Shown here piece by piece: positions 22,555-31,900 of a DNA stretch of 36,500 nucleotides. This DNA comes from Methanomicrobiales archaeon. GTDB taxonomy: Archaea; Halobacteriota; Methanomicrobia; Methanomicrobiales; Methanospirillaceae. Under the pieces are notes generated by a model. It had not been told where the DNA came from, searched no databases, and saw only the letters and a list, made by a program, of their open reading frames with translations. A program made the position numbers and the translations under genes. Position 1 is the stretch's first letter; every line of letters begins with the position of its first letter. The stretch spans positions 1 through 36,500 of the forward strand of contig JANXYM010000062.1 in the NCBI GenBank assembly GCA_025350045.1, given 5' to 3'.

Positions 22555-23181
22555 ATGTGCCCGCACGCTCTTATCCCGTACAAACCAGTCAACCCGAAGA
22601 CACGCCTGTCCTGTATTCTCGACCAGGCGGAACGGGAGGCATTTGCCCGTGCCATGCTGCAGGATGTCATCACTACCACCATTGATGCTCTCTGCACCCC
22701 GGTTATCGTCAGCACGGAACTCTACGACAGCGAGGATGTCCAGATCACGATAACGGATGCAGATCTCAGCAGTTCGCTGAACCAGATACTCCCGGACTGT
22801 GTTGGCCCGCTTCTCATTCTCATGGCCGATTTGCCTCTTGCAGATCGCGCATCCATTATGCGGGTCACCGGGACAACCAGTGATATGGCGATAGTGCCCG
22901 GGCGTGGCGGGGGCACGAATGTGATCTTTATTAAAGATACCAAGCGGTTCCATGTCGACTATTATGGGATGAGTTTTTTAAAGCACATGAAAATCGCGCA
23001 GGATGAAGGCCTCTCCTGTGAAGTGATAGACTCGTTCCGGCTTCATACAGACATCGATGAGAAAGAGGATCTGGCAGAGCTCCTGATTCATGGTACTGGC
23101 AAGAGCAGGGCATATCTTGAAGGACTGGGGATCTCTCTTGTTGTGGAGAAAGGCCGGGTCGGGGTAGAGCGAAAGCGATAG
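22555..23181 (+). CDS. cofC: 2-phospho-L-lactate (or enolpyruvyl) guanylyltransferase
   Basis: 208 residues, normal for CofC. The N-terminus has the nucleotidyltransferase motif IPYKPVNPKTRLSCIL, followed by LILMADLPLAD and the family region DMAIVPGRGGGTNVIFIKD. It activates 2-phospholactate (or a related three-carbon phosphate) with GTP, giving the donor that CofD joins to FO. The start at ATG 22555 follows a T-rich tract (TCTTTTTTTCTTG) about 25 bases upstream. It is followed by rnc after 32 bases. cofD is not in the window. It ends in TAG. Confidence 0.93.
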   Translation: MCPHALIPYKPVNPKTRLSCILDQAEREAFARAMLQDVITTTIDALCTPVIVSTELYDSEDVQITITDADLSSSLNQILPDCVGPLLILMADLPLADRASIMRVTGTTSDMAIVPGRGGGTNVIFIKDTKRFHVDYYGMSFLKHMKIAQDEGLSCEVIDSFRLHTDIDEKEDLAELLIHGTGKSRAYLEGLGISLVVEKGRVGVERKR

Positions 23182-23190
23182 TTTTATCCT
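23181..23190 (+). promoter_or_regulatory. TATA-like element upstream of rnc
   Basis: GTTTTATCCT lies 24-33 bases before ATG 23214, the distance expected for a leaderless archaeal transcript. It suggests that rnc can be transcribed independently of cofC. Confidence 0.45.
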
Positions 23191-23213
23191 GACGCTCGGC
23201 AGAATCCCATGGT

Positions 23214-23933
23214 ATGAACGGGCAGTCCGGACTCTCGCTGATAGAACTCCTCCATAGCCCGGATCCCGATGTCACCCGGATTATCAATACTTTTGTCACC
23301 CGGTTCAATGCAGCCTATGGCATACCGGGTACTGACCGGTGGGACATTACAAAAGAGGACTGGCAGCGGTATGAGTTCCTCGGTGACCGTGTCCTGAGCC
23401 TTATCATCGCCCAGTCGCTCTTTACCCAGAGGGATGCGGTACTGGATGAGGGGTCGATGACGAAGATTCTGAGCGGTGTGGTTTCAAACCGCGCCCTTGA
23501 TATTCTGACTCGCCAGCATGAGAAGAAGGCCTTTACACGCCTGATCCCAAACTCCATAGGCGTGCAAAATACTTATGGTGAAAAAATCACCGGCGGAGCG
23601 TTTGAGGCATTTATCGGTGCCCTGTACTGCGAAGTCGGGCTGGATGATGTGGTCTTTTTTGTCAACGCTATCATGGCAGATACCCTGAACAGCTACAACC
23701 CGAACCAGAATGCCAAGGGCATCCTGCAGGAATACTTTCAGAAGAATGACCGGTCCGATGTCCCGGAATACCGGGAAACTATGAAGAAGGGTCCGGATCA
23801 CAAACCGGTCTCCACCTGCCAGGTTTTTTTCCGGCATGCACTTCTGGGTGAGGGAACCGGGGAGAGCAAGCAGCTGGCAGAACAGGCAGCTGCCAAGCGG
23901 GCGCTCGAAACGCTTGGACTGATTCACCGGTGA
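23214..23933 (+). CDS. rnc: Ribonuclease III with a divergent active site
   Basis: 239 residues: an RNase III domain (about 15-155) and a dsRNA-binding domain (about 165-239, ending ESKQLAEQAAAKRALETLG). The signature is YEFLGDRVL; E54 and D58 match the first-motif metal ligands, and the downstream DEG and AFEAFIGALY (E131) are present. Compared with E. coli RNase III the aspartate equivalent to D114 is glycine (G128), and E38 is glutamine (Q51). RNase III is rare in archaea, so this is either a divergent working enzyme or a dsRNA-binding protein with reduced cleavage. It lies downstream of cofC on the same strand. Confidence 0.88.
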   Translation: MNGQSGLSLIELLHSPDPDVTRIINTFVTRFNAAYGIPGTDRWDITKEDWQRYEFLGDRVLSLIIAQSLFTQRDAVLDEGSMTKILSGVVSNRALDILTRQHEKKAFTRLIPNSIGVQNTYGEKITGGAFEAFIGALYCEVGLDDVVFFVNAIMADTLNSYNPNQNAKGILQEYFQKNDRSDVPEYRETMKKGPDHKPVSTCQVFFRHALLGEGTGESKQLAEQAAAKRALETLGLIHR

Positions 23934-23969
23934 ATGAGGAAACATACACTCGGTAGCAAACATCCCCTG

Positions 23970-23991
23970 TTTTTTGCTAATCGCTTTTTTT
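23970..23991 (+). terminator. Paired poly-T tracts after rnc
   Basis: Six T at 23970-23975 and seven T at 23985-23991 lie 37-58 bases past the rnc stop. Such oligo-T tracts act as intrinsic terminators for archaeal RNA polymerase. Confidence 0.6.
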
Positions 23992-24331
23992 AGTGGGTAC
24001 GATACGTTTTGAGTAGGTTACAAAGATGGGGGCCGATGCTCCCATACCCCCAGATCCGATGAACACCGCCGCCCCAGCGGCGGTTCAATTGCAGTTTTTT
24101 GCTCTGCAGATGTCATCTGTTTTTTCCCTGGACGCTCTGTTGGGCATGCTCGCATATCTCGCCACCATGGCATCTCCCCACGGCGATAGCGATGCAGGGG
24201 GTTAGAGTTCTTGTACGAAAAAGGGAGTCAAGGAGTGCTCCCCAGGGACTGCTTCCCCCTTTTTGGGAGAGAGGGGGTCACACTCACAATCTCCAAAGAG
24301 CATGGACGAAATGATCGATAAAACAGGATTT
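23992..24331. other. Structured intergenic region between rnc and cofE
   Basis: No gene is supported. The stretch contains a strong hairpin ACCGCCGC-CCCA-GCGGCGGT (24065-24084), a second hairpin CAGAT-GTC-ATCTG (24107-24119) followed by six T, which is terminator-like on the plus strand, and a CCCCCT/AGGGGG pair around TTTTGGGAGAG near 24256-24278. The 71-codon frame at 24099-24314 has no protein character. This could be a transcription end region for both convergent operons or an unrecognised small RNA. Confidence 0.5.
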
Positions 24332-25105
24332 CTACTCCGCTGAACTATTCCTCAGCACACCCATGAAAAGGCACTCATCTGCGGTGATCGACTCAATACC
24401 CACCCGGTCCCCGATAGGAAGCCCTATGCCCCGGATAATGGCCGCAGGAGTACACTCATCTGCCTCCCCCATCACCAGTTCGGCAGCTGATACGATGTTG
24501 TCTCCCACCGCCCGTTTGGTCACTTCGAGTTTGCGCCCGAAGAGATCGCTCCTGCCCCGGTCATCGATGACCGCGACAATCCCCGCGCAGCCGATCGCAA
24601 CCCCGCTGCACCCGAGACGCATTGCGTGCGTCCGGCTGTCCGCGATGATGACTCCGACCTTCACGCCGTACCTGCGTTCGATCACTGCCTTGATGGCAAG
24701 GGCGCTTCCGTCAGGGTTTTTGGGAAGGGGCGTTACGCATCCCGGGGGTGCGTTGGAAGCGTCGACACCGGCATTGGGCAGCAGGGTGCCGGCTTTCATG
24801 CACAACAGGAAGCCGGGTATCCCGCCGACAATTGAATCGCTTTCCCGCAGCACGACTTCTGCGGTGCAGGGATCCATCTGGTATTTTTTCCCCAGCTCGA
24901 TTGCCTGGGGAGAAGGGGTAATGGTGGCAAGATCGATGATGTTTCCTTCGGCAGATGCGACCGCCGTCTCGGCAAAGACCAGGATATCTCCGTCATGGAT
25001 GCCCCCGCATTGCCGATCCGCTGCATCCGCTGCACGCTCTGCAATGGAGTCACCGCTGCGGATGATTCCGGTAGATAACCCAAACACCTCAAAAGAGGTG
25101 TTCAC
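24332..25105 (-). CDS. cofE: Coenzyme F420-0:L-glutamate ligase
   Basis: 257 residues. It adds glutamate to F420-0 using GTP. Family marks are FGLSTGIIRSGDSIAE at the start, DGDILVFAETAVASAEGN, LLPNAGVDASN and the metal/nucleotide region VGVIIADSRTHAMRLGCSGVAIGCAG, ending ADECLFMG. Start is GTG 25105, which overlaps the stop of the upstream gene as GTGA. It is the last gene of glyA-folD-dihydropteroate synthase-like-cofE. Its length fits the archaeal stand-alone enzyme, without the FbiB nitroreductase extension of actinobacteria. Confidence 0.95.
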   Translation of the reverse strand: MNTSFEVFGLSTGIIRSGDSIAERAADAADRQCGGIHDGDILVFAETAVASAEGNIIDLATITPSPQAIELGKKYQMDPCTAEVVLRESDSIVGGIPGFLLCMKAGTLLPNAGVDASNAPPGCVTPLPKNPDGSALAIKAVIERRYGVKVGVIIADSRTHAMRLGCSGVAIGCAGIVAVIDDRGRSDLFGRKLEVTKRAVGDNIVSAAELVMGEADECTPAAIIRGIGLPIGDRVGIESITADECLFMGVLRNSSAE

Positions 25106-25914
25106 GGCCGCTTCACCATCCGCTCAAAGACTGCAATGAGATCCCGGGTCTGCGGCACATCGTGTGTGCGGACAATGGATGCCCCTTTCTGGAGCAGCAC
25201 CATGGTTACGGCAAGGCTGCCGGCAAGCCGGCCTTCGGGTTCCCTGTTTACAAGGTTTCCGATGAAGCTCTTCCGCGATATCGCGGCAAGGACCGGGCGG
25301 CCGAACCCGGAAAAACGTTCATAGTTCTGGCAGAGTTCCCAGTCATTGTCGAGCGAACGCAGGGGGCTCCAGTAGCCGACACCCGGGTCGAGCACATAGT
25401 TATCGATCCCCGCAGATTTGCAGCGATCGACAACGGTCCGGAGCGTTGTCATCGTAGCATCCAGTCCGACTGCGTCCCCGGGGTTGTAGTTTGCCGCCAT
25501 CAAAATGGCCGGCAGCCCGGCATCGGCCACCTTCCTGGCATACACCGGCGATGACAGGCCTGAGATATCGTTTGCGGCGTGGATGCCGTGCTTGAGACAG
25601 ACATCGAGCACCCACGGGTTCATGGTGTCAACAGAAATAGTAAAGCCGGTCCCATCCAGCTCCTTGAGTGCAGCATCAATGCGGGATGCTTCCTCGGCCC
25701 CGCTGATAGCCTGTGCATTGGGGGCCGTGCTGCGGGCGCCGAGATCGATGAGGTCCGCCCCCTGCTCGACCATCTCCACCGCCTTCTTGTGCACTTCGTT
25801 GGTCGGGATATATGAATCGGTATAAAACGACTCATAACTGCAGTTGATGACCCCCATAATCCTTACGGGAGCATCTCCCCCGATTGCAATCTTGTTGATT
25901 ACGCACTGTTGCAT
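25102..25914 (-). CDS. Dihydropteroate synthase-like protein, methanogen type
   Basis: 270 residues from ATG 25914; the longer frame to 26016 runs through folD and is rejected. The TIM-barrel pattern of pterin-binding enzymes is visible: [12 protein letters not shown] (replacing bacterial MGILNVTPDSF), [11 protein letters not shown] (replacing DIGGESTRP), AANDISGL and the terminal [11 protein letters not shown] and IVRTHDV. The divergent pterin and substrate loops are typical of archaeal members thought to condense the pterin with ribofuranosylaminobenzene phosphate in methanopterin synthesis, but folate synthesis cannot be excluded. It overlaps folD by 16 bases and cofE by 4. Confidence 0.85.
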   Translation of the reverse strand: MQQCVINKIAIGGDAPVRIMGVINCSYESFYTDSYIPTNEVHKKAVEMVEQGADLIDLGARSTAPNAQAISGAEEASRIDAALKELDGTGFTISVDTMNPWVLDVCLKHGIHAANDISGLSSPVYARKVADAGLPAILMAANYNPGDAVGLDATMTTLRTVVDRCKSAGIDNYVLDPGVGYWSPLRSLDNDWELCQNYERFSGFGRPVLAAISRKSFIGNLVNREPEGRLAGSLAVTMVLLQKGASIVRTHDVPQTRDLIAVFERMVKRP

Positions 25915-26744
25915 GCCTTCACCTTTGCTGCCCGGAACGTGTTCTCCATCAGGGTGGCAATCGTCATCGGGCCAACACCGCCCGGAACCGGGGTGATGGC
26001 GGATGCAACTTCGCAAACCTTTGCAAAGTCCACATCGCCTACCAGTTTGCCATCGAGCTGGTTGATGCCGACATCGATGACAACCGCGCCCGGCTTCACC
26101 ATTTCAGGCTGAATGAAATGCGCTTTGCCAATCGCAGAGATGAGAATGTCGGCCCGCTTGAGTTCTTCAGCGAGTGCTTTTGTCCTGCTGTGGCAGATGG
26201 TCACCGTCGCATCGGCATTGAGTAATAACGCCGCCATAGGGCGCCCGACATCAATACTGCGCCCGACAACGACAGCCCGTGCCCCTGCGAGCGGAATCTT
26301 GTATTCTTCTAAGAGGGTCATGATCCCCGTGGGTGTGCACGAGCTAAACCGGGGCCGGCCCGAGTAGAGGAGCCCGATGTTCTCCGGGTGATACCCGTCC
26401 ACATCCTTCTCCGGGTTTATCGCTTCGATCACGCGTTCGGCATCCACCTGTTTCGGGAGGGGAAGCTGAACGAGGATCCCGTCAATATCTGCATCCCGGT
26501 TGAGCTGCCTGACAGAGTCCAGCACTTTTTTCGTAGTCGAATCACCGGGCAGTTCAATGCCCACCGATCCTATACCTACCTGCTCGCAGGCGCGGTGCTT
26601 CATCCGCACATACATCTTTGAAGCCGGGTCGCTGCCCACGATCACCGTAGCGAGGTGGGGATAGAGCCCGGAATCCAAAATCTCCTCCTTGAGGAGTTCA
26701 AGGCGCATCTCCGAGCACTTTTTTCCATCGAGGATTAGGACCAT
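25899..26744 (-). CDS. folD: Methylenetetrahydrofolate dehydrogenase/cyclohydrolase
   Basis: 281 residues, normal for FolD. Conserved motifs are [14 protein letters not shown] with the catalytic-type YxxxK tyrosine and lysine, [36 protein letters not shown] (NAD(P) loop) and the terminal [16 protein letters not shown]. It oxidises methylene-tetrahydrofolate to formyl-tetrahydrofolate. Methanogens carry most one-carbon flow on tetrahydromethanopterin, so this points to a real folate pool or to an adapted enzyme. It starts 27 bases after glyA on the minus strand. Confidence 0.95.
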   Translation of the reverse strand: MVLILDGKKCSEMRLELLKEEILDSGLYPHLATVIVGSDPASKMYVRMKHRACEQVGIGSVGIELPGDSTTKKVLDSVRQLNRDADIDGILVQLPLPKQVDAERVIEAINPEKDVDGYHPENIGLLYSGRPRFSSCTPTGIMTLLEEYKIPLAGARAVVVGRSIDVGRPMAALLLNADATVTICHSRTKALAEELKRADILISAIGKAHFIQPEMVKPGAVVIDVGINQLDGKLVGDVDFAKVCEVASAITPVPGGVGPMTIATLMENTFRAAKVKACNSA

Positions 26745-26771
26745 AAGAATTCCTTAAAAAATGAAGGTGAA

Positions 26772-28010
26772 TTATTCCGGATAGATCGGAAATTTGCTGG
26801 ACATTGCATGGACTTTTGCATGGATGTCCCTTATTGCGGCTTCGTTCTGGACATCCTTGACAATCATTGCAATCCAGTTACCGATATTGCGCATCTCTGC
26901 CTCTTTCATGCCCCGGGAGGTGACGGCGGGGGTGCCGACCCGGAGGCCGCTGGTGACGAACGGGCTCTTGGTCTCGTTGGGGATGGTGTTCTTGTTCACC
27001 GTTATGCCGGCTTTCCCGAGCGCTACTTCTGCTTCGAGACCGGTGATACCCTGTGCGGTCAGGTCAAGGAGCATCAGGTGGTTGTCGGTACCGCCCGAAA
27101 CGAGCCGTAGGCCGTTGCTCATCAGGGTCTCGGCAAGTACCTTTGCGTTCTTTACTACCTGCTGGCTGTAGACTTTGAAGGAGGGCTTGAGCGCTTCTTC
27201 GAAACAGACTGCTTTTGCCGCAATGGTGTGCATGAGCGGACCGCCCTGCATGCCGGGGAAGATCGCTTTATCGATGGCCGCAGCATACTCGTTGTTGCAC
27301 ATGATTGCGCCGCCCCGGGGTCCCCGGAGGGTCTTGTGGGTGGTGGTGGTGGTGAAGTTCACTACGCCGACCGAGTTCGGGTGGACACCTGTTGCGCACA
27401 GCCCGGCAATATGGGCGATATCGGCCATACAGTATGCGCCTACGCTATCAGCAATCGACTGGAATGCCTTGAAGTCGATGGTACGGGGGTACGCGGATGC
27501 ACCGCAGACCAGCATCTTGGGCTTCTCCTTCTTTGCCAGTTCCTCGACTGCACCATAATCGATGGTCTCGGTCTCCGGGTCAACCCCGTACTGGGCAACC
27601 TTGTAGAACTTCCCGGTAAAGCTGACCGGTGAGCCGTGGGACAGGTGACCGCCCTGCTGGAGCTTCATGCTCATTAAGGTGTCTCCCAGGTTCATGGTCG
27701 CAAAATAGACCGCCATGTTTGCCTGGGTGCCGGAGTGTGGCTGCACGTTCGCATGCTCTGCGCCGAACAGTTTTTTCAACCGGTCGCGTGCGAGATTCTC
27801 GGCCTCGTCATGGAACTCGCAGCCGCCGTAATACCGCTTCCCGGGATAACCTTCGGCGTATTTGTTGGTCATGATGGACCCCATAGCTTCGAGTACCGCA
27901 TGAGAGACGAGATTTTCAGACGCAATGAGTTCGAGCCCGTTGGTCTGTCGAAGTCGTTCTTTTTCGATAATATCTGCTATTTCTGGATCAGTTTTAGACA
28001 GATAAGACAT
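26772..28010 (-). CDS. glyA: Serine hydroxymethyltransferase
   Basis: 412 residues from ATG 28010 ([11 protein letters not shown]); an upstream in-frame GTG at 28016 is less likely. It is a PLP enzyme converting serine to glycine with a pterin one-carbon carrier. Motifs visible are [25 protein letters not shown], the PLP-aspartate region [10 protein letters not shown], the Schiff-base lysine in [15 protein letters not shown], and [14 protein letters not shown]. It leads the four-gene minus-strand operon. A TATA box at 28049-28055 and a palindrome at 28033-28045 make up its promoter. Confidence 0.96.
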   Translation of the reverse strand: MSYLSKTDPEIADIIEKERLRQTNGLELIASENLVSHAVLEAMGSIMTNKYAEGYPGKRYYGGCEFHDEAENLARDRLKKLFGAEHANVQPHSGTQANMAVYFATMNLGDTLMSMKLQQGGHLSHGSPVSFTGKFYKVAQYGVDPETETIDYGAVEELAKKEKPKMLVCGASAYPRTIDFKAFQSIADSVGAYCMADIAHIAGLCATGVHPNSVGVVNFTTTTTHKTLRGPRGGAIMCNNEYAAAIDKAIFPGMQGGPLMHTIAAKAVCFEEALKPSFKVYSQQVVKNAKVLAETLMSNGLRLVSGGTDNHLMLLDLTAQGITGLEAEVALGKAGITVNKNTIPNETKSPFVTSGLRVGTPAVTSRGMKEAEMRNIGNWIAMIVKDVQNEAAIRDIHAKVHAMSSKFPIYPE

Positions 28011-28032
28011 ATGCACTAGGGTTCGTTCGGAT

Positions 28033-28055
28033 AAGGTAATACCTTTTCTTATATT
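28033..28055 (-). promoter_or_regulatory. glyA promoter with a 13-bp palindrome
   Basis: On the minus strand AATATAA (28055-28049) is a TATA box whose expected start site is near 28026. The palindrome AAGGTAATACCTT (28033-28045) lies between the TATA box and the start, where a bound repressor would interfere. Its AGGTAAT half-site is shared with the cofG dyad. Confidence 0.5.
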
Positions 28056-28283
28056 CGCATTGATTTTAGGGACGTGCGGGCCGGCTGGGGTTGTGAGTGC
28101 CCCTTTCCCTTACACGAGGCACTTACTTCGCGAACAAACCGTTCCAGAAACAACCGATTCATGTCCACTTCCGAATTATACTTTTTATGAGGGAATATTA
28201 CGCACAAGGAAAATTCGGAAAGGGTCTCCGGGCGGATGAACCACAATTATTTTGCGCAATAAAGCACAAACCTTTTTTCCTAA
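28056..28283. other. Divergent intergenic region between glyA and the smc operon
   Basis: No convincing gene. GTGAGTGCC (28093-28101) pairs with GGCACTTAC (28118-28126) to form a 9-bp hairpin with a pyrimidine-rich loop. A second minus-strand TATA-like element lies at 28173-28186 and could give a longer glyA leader that contains this hairpin. A 37-codon minus frame (28162-28049) is present without other support. Confidence 0.4.
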
Positions 28284-28323
28284 TCAGGCGTTCAATAGTA
28301 TTATTTATAAGGCTAGCGCCTGA
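28284..28323 (+). promoter_or_regulatory. smc-operon promoter flanked by an inverted repeat
   Basis: The TATA-like TTTATAA (28304-28310) lies inside an inverted repeat, TCAGGCG (28284-28290) and CGCCTGA (28317-28323), with arms of 7 bp. The expected start is near 28335. The dyad could bind a regulator that covers the TATA element. Confidence 0.45.
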
Positions 28324-28359
28324 ACACCACTGTACAGGCTCTATAAAGACGAAAAGCTG

Positions 28360-28908
28360 ATGCAAAGATCAGGTATCCTAACCGAGGAAAGCCGTATACA
28401 GGAGAACATGACACTCATGATGGAAAATTCAGGAAGCGGGGCTGCAACCGAGGATCGGATCGCAGCGCTTGAAAAGAAGATGAGAGATATGGAGGCGCTG
28501 GTCAAGGGTTTGACAGGAGAGCTTCTGGATCTTAAATCAATCGCTATGAAAATGTCCAAGCAGACTGACGAACGCATCAAGCAGGATCTCAGGCGTCCGG
28601 CAGCCATTGTACAGGGTGCCCAGCCATCACCGTCTGCCGATGTTGCGGGTTCATCATCCGGAGGGAGCACGGTAGTCATGCGCAAAGGAGCACGTCAGCC
28701 CGATGTTCCGGCGACACCCCCCGAACCGGTCATGGATATGATCATGCAGCAGGACGGGACCATGAAACTGGAACCCCGGCGGGGAGACAAGGATTACATC
28801 GTGGCACGTGCCGGTTATGGCCAGAAGAAAGGAGCCGCGGGTAAGCCTAAGCAGGCTGACCTTATCTACGCCGCAGAAGAAGACAAAAAGGATCCTGCAA
28901 AGAAGTAA
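28360..28908 (+). CDS. Uncharacterised coiled-coil protein preceding smc
   Basis: 182 residues from ATG 28360; ATG 28408 (residue 17, preceded by GGAG) is also plausible. Residues 25-75 form a coiled coil with regular heptads (EDRIAALEKKMRDMEALVKGLTGELLDLKSI). A low-complexity Pro/Ser/Gly linker follows, and a C-terminal conserved-looking part has QQDGTMKLEPRRGDKDYIVARAGYG and a basic KKDPAKK end. No known family was recognised. It is 12 bases upstream of smc and shares its promoter, so a role as a chromosome-condensation partner or loader is plausible but unproven. Confidence 0.75.
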   Translation: MQRSGILTEESRIQENMTLMMENSGSGAATEDRIAALEKKMRDMEALVKGLTGELLDLKSIAMKMSKQTDERIKQDLRRPAAIVQGAQPSPSADVAGSSSGGSTVVMRKGARQPDVPATPPEPVMDMIMQQDGTMKLEPRRGDKDYIVARAGYGQKKGAAGKPKQADLIYAAEEDKKDPAKK

Positions 28909-28920
28909 GGAGCCGGATCT

Positions 28921-31900
28921 TTGCATATCACAGAACTCGAGATAGATAATTTCAAGTCTTTTTCCAAAAAGACAAAAATCCCTTTTTTAGAAGGGTTTAC
29001 GGTTATATCCGGGCCCAACGGGTCCGGTAAAAGTAACATCATCGACTCTGTTCTTTTTGTACTGGCACTTTCGAGTTCCCGCAATCTCCGGGCCGAGAAG
29101 CTTACCGATCTGATCAACCTGAACTCCGGGCGCAATATCGCTGAGGTCGCCCTCCAGTTCTCAGATGGCACAAAGATACGGCGAAGGATCAAACGGACCG
29201 GCAACGGGTATTACAGCTATAACTACCTCAATGACCGGCTCTGCAAGCAGAGCGATATTGTCGAACATCTTGCAAAGCACGGGATCAAACCGCACGGGTA
29301 TAACGTGGTGATGCAGGGCGATGTGACCCGCATCATGGAGATGAGCGATTTCGAGAGGCGCAAGATTATCGACGAAATTGCCGGGGTCTCTGAATTTGAT
29401 ACCAAGAAACAGCTCGCGCTCTCCGAGCTCGATATTGTACGGGAGCGGATCGAACGTGAGGAACTCCTGCTCATCGAGCTGAGTAAACGGGCCCACGAGC
29501 TCAAACGCGAACGGGAGCATGCTCTTGAGTACCAGAAATGGCAGAAAGATCTCTCGTATTTCCAGAACTGCCGCTCAGCTGCCCAGCTGCATGTCCGGGA
29601 AACGGAACTCGGCTCGCTCCTGCGTTCAACTGAAGAGCACAATCTCCACCTGACCCGTATCACCTCCGACCGGAGCCTAGAGGAGAATGAACTCGCCTAC
29701 CTAAAGGCGGATCTCAAGGATATTGACGATCTGATCAACAAGAAGAGCGGATCGGATTACCTGAAACTGATAGCAGAATTAGAAGAAGCCAAGAGCGGCA
29801 TTAAACTAGCCGAGCAGACGATTGTGCGCCTCAGGAAGGAAAAAGAGACCAATCTGGAGGCTATCAACCGCGTCTATATGGATACAAAACGGGCCGAAGC
29901 CCGGGTAGCCGAATGCACTGACCTGATCCGGTCCCTTACCATTGATCGGACGAATGTTGCCATGGAAGTGGCCACGTTCAGGGCCCAGCTCGAAAAAGTC
30001 GAGACCGAGTTAAAGGCCCATTCCGAGGATACCGAAGGTTCGCGGGAGAAGCTGTTTGCACTCCTCAAGGAGAGCGAGGAGAAGAAGGGGCAGCGCTCGG
30101 AGATCCTGCACCAGCAGGATATGCTGATCGAGAAGAGCAGGATGCGTACTACTGAGCTGGAACGTCTTACCCTTCTTTTAAAACAGCTCGATGAGGAGTA
30201 TACGGCAAAAAAGACCCAGCTCACCGACAGCGAAAAGAGTGTCGGGGACCTCGCTTCCGAGAAGAAGGAACTGGATCGCAATCTCTCGGAACTCGAAGGT
30301 GCGATGTTTGCCCAGCGTTCCACCCTTGAACGGCTGAAAAACGAGATCCGGTCCGCCGAACAGGATGTGTACCGTCTTGAGGCTGCCCAGCAGGCCCGCG
30401 GGGAATCAGGTGGCAAGGCGATTGAGGCGATCATGGCCATGGAGGGTGTCCACGGAACCATAGCCGACCTCGGAAAAGCGCCTCCCGAGTATGCAAATGC
30501 GCTCAATATCGCGGCAGGAAACAAGCTCCAGTTCGTGGTCTGTGACGACGACCAGATCGCAGCGGATGCCATACGGTATCTCAAGGAGGAGCGGCTCGGG
30601 CGGGCTACATTCCTTCCTCTCAATAAATTAAAGCCCCCCCAGCTTCCGCCACTCAAGGAGCAGGGTGTGATCGATTATGCAGTGAACCTCATCGATTACG
30701 ATCCGAAATTTGACCGGGCGTTTGCTGTTGCACTGGGCGGCACGGTCGTGGTCGATACCCTTGACCGGGCACGTAAGCTGATCGGGAAGTACCGTATGGT
30801 CACCCTCGAAGGCGAGATACTCGAAAAGAGCGGTGCGATGACGGGAGGGTCGCAGAAGAAACAGGTGATCCGGGGTTTTGGTGCCGCAGTTGACGATGAG
30901 ATCCTGCGGATCCGGTCGCACCTGGGCGAATTGCAGGGAGAAGCTGCCACACTCGAAGCGGGCGTGAAGCGTCTCGTTGAAGAGGTGGATGCCCGGCGTG
31001 CCACACGGAATGATATAGATCAGAAAGTTGCCCGCTTCGGCATGTTTTCTGAGGAGTTCTCGCGCAGGTTTGAGGCGATAACGGTTGAGAAGCAGACCAT
31101 TGAAGCAGCGGTAGCCCGGCAGACGGAAGAGACCCGGAACGGCGGGGCAGAGCTGGGAGCTCTTGAAGGCGAGCTGGACAGGACAACCGAGGCGATCAAT
31201 GTGATCAATGGCCGGATCGAGGAGATCAAGAAGCGTCTCGATGATACGAATATTCCTGCTCTCACCGACCAGATGGAACGGAAGCGAAAGGAGATTGAGG
31301 AATCGGAACGCCGGCTCCGCAATAAGGAAGCGGACATCAATGATGCCCAGCGCGAACGCCAGCATTTCAATGCCCGCCTTATCGAACTGGGCGAGGATCG
31401 CGCCCGGCAGGATGAGCGCAACCGCCAGATCGATGCGGATATCGCAGGTTCGAACGAGCAGATAGGTACCCACAGGACGCAGATTGCGGCACTTGAAGAA
31501 CGGCAGAAGGAGTTCTCCGGCGTACTCGACGAGCTCCGGGCCAAACGCGGCGAAGCTTCGCAGCATATCCAGGACTCGGAACTCAAACTCATGAAGTTCG
31601 ATGCCGACAAGGAGCGAATCACCATCCAGCTGGGTGCAATCGATGAACGCGCCCGTACTCTTGCGATCGAAGTCGAGATGCTCAGGCAGCAGGTAGGAGA
31701 TATGGATGTCACTCTCTCGCTTTCGGAAATCGAAGGAAAGATTGCAGAAGCGGATGGGGCACTGCGTAAGATCGGCTCTGTGAACATGCTCGCCATTGAA
31801 GAGTATGAAAAAGTGCAGCGCCAGGTGGGCGAACGGACGGAGCGCAAGGAGACGCTTTCTTCCGAACGTGCAAGCCTGATCGAGCGGATCGAGCAGTTCG

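Noticed and set aside
24099-24314. 71-codon plus frame between rnc and cofE
   Set aside because: It overlaps hairpins and a T-tract terminator and has no protein character.
28049-28162. 37-codon minus-strand gene upstream of glyA
   Set aside because: It covers the glyA promoter; the TATA-like element near 28178 is too close to its ATG for a leaderless start, and the peptide is featureless.
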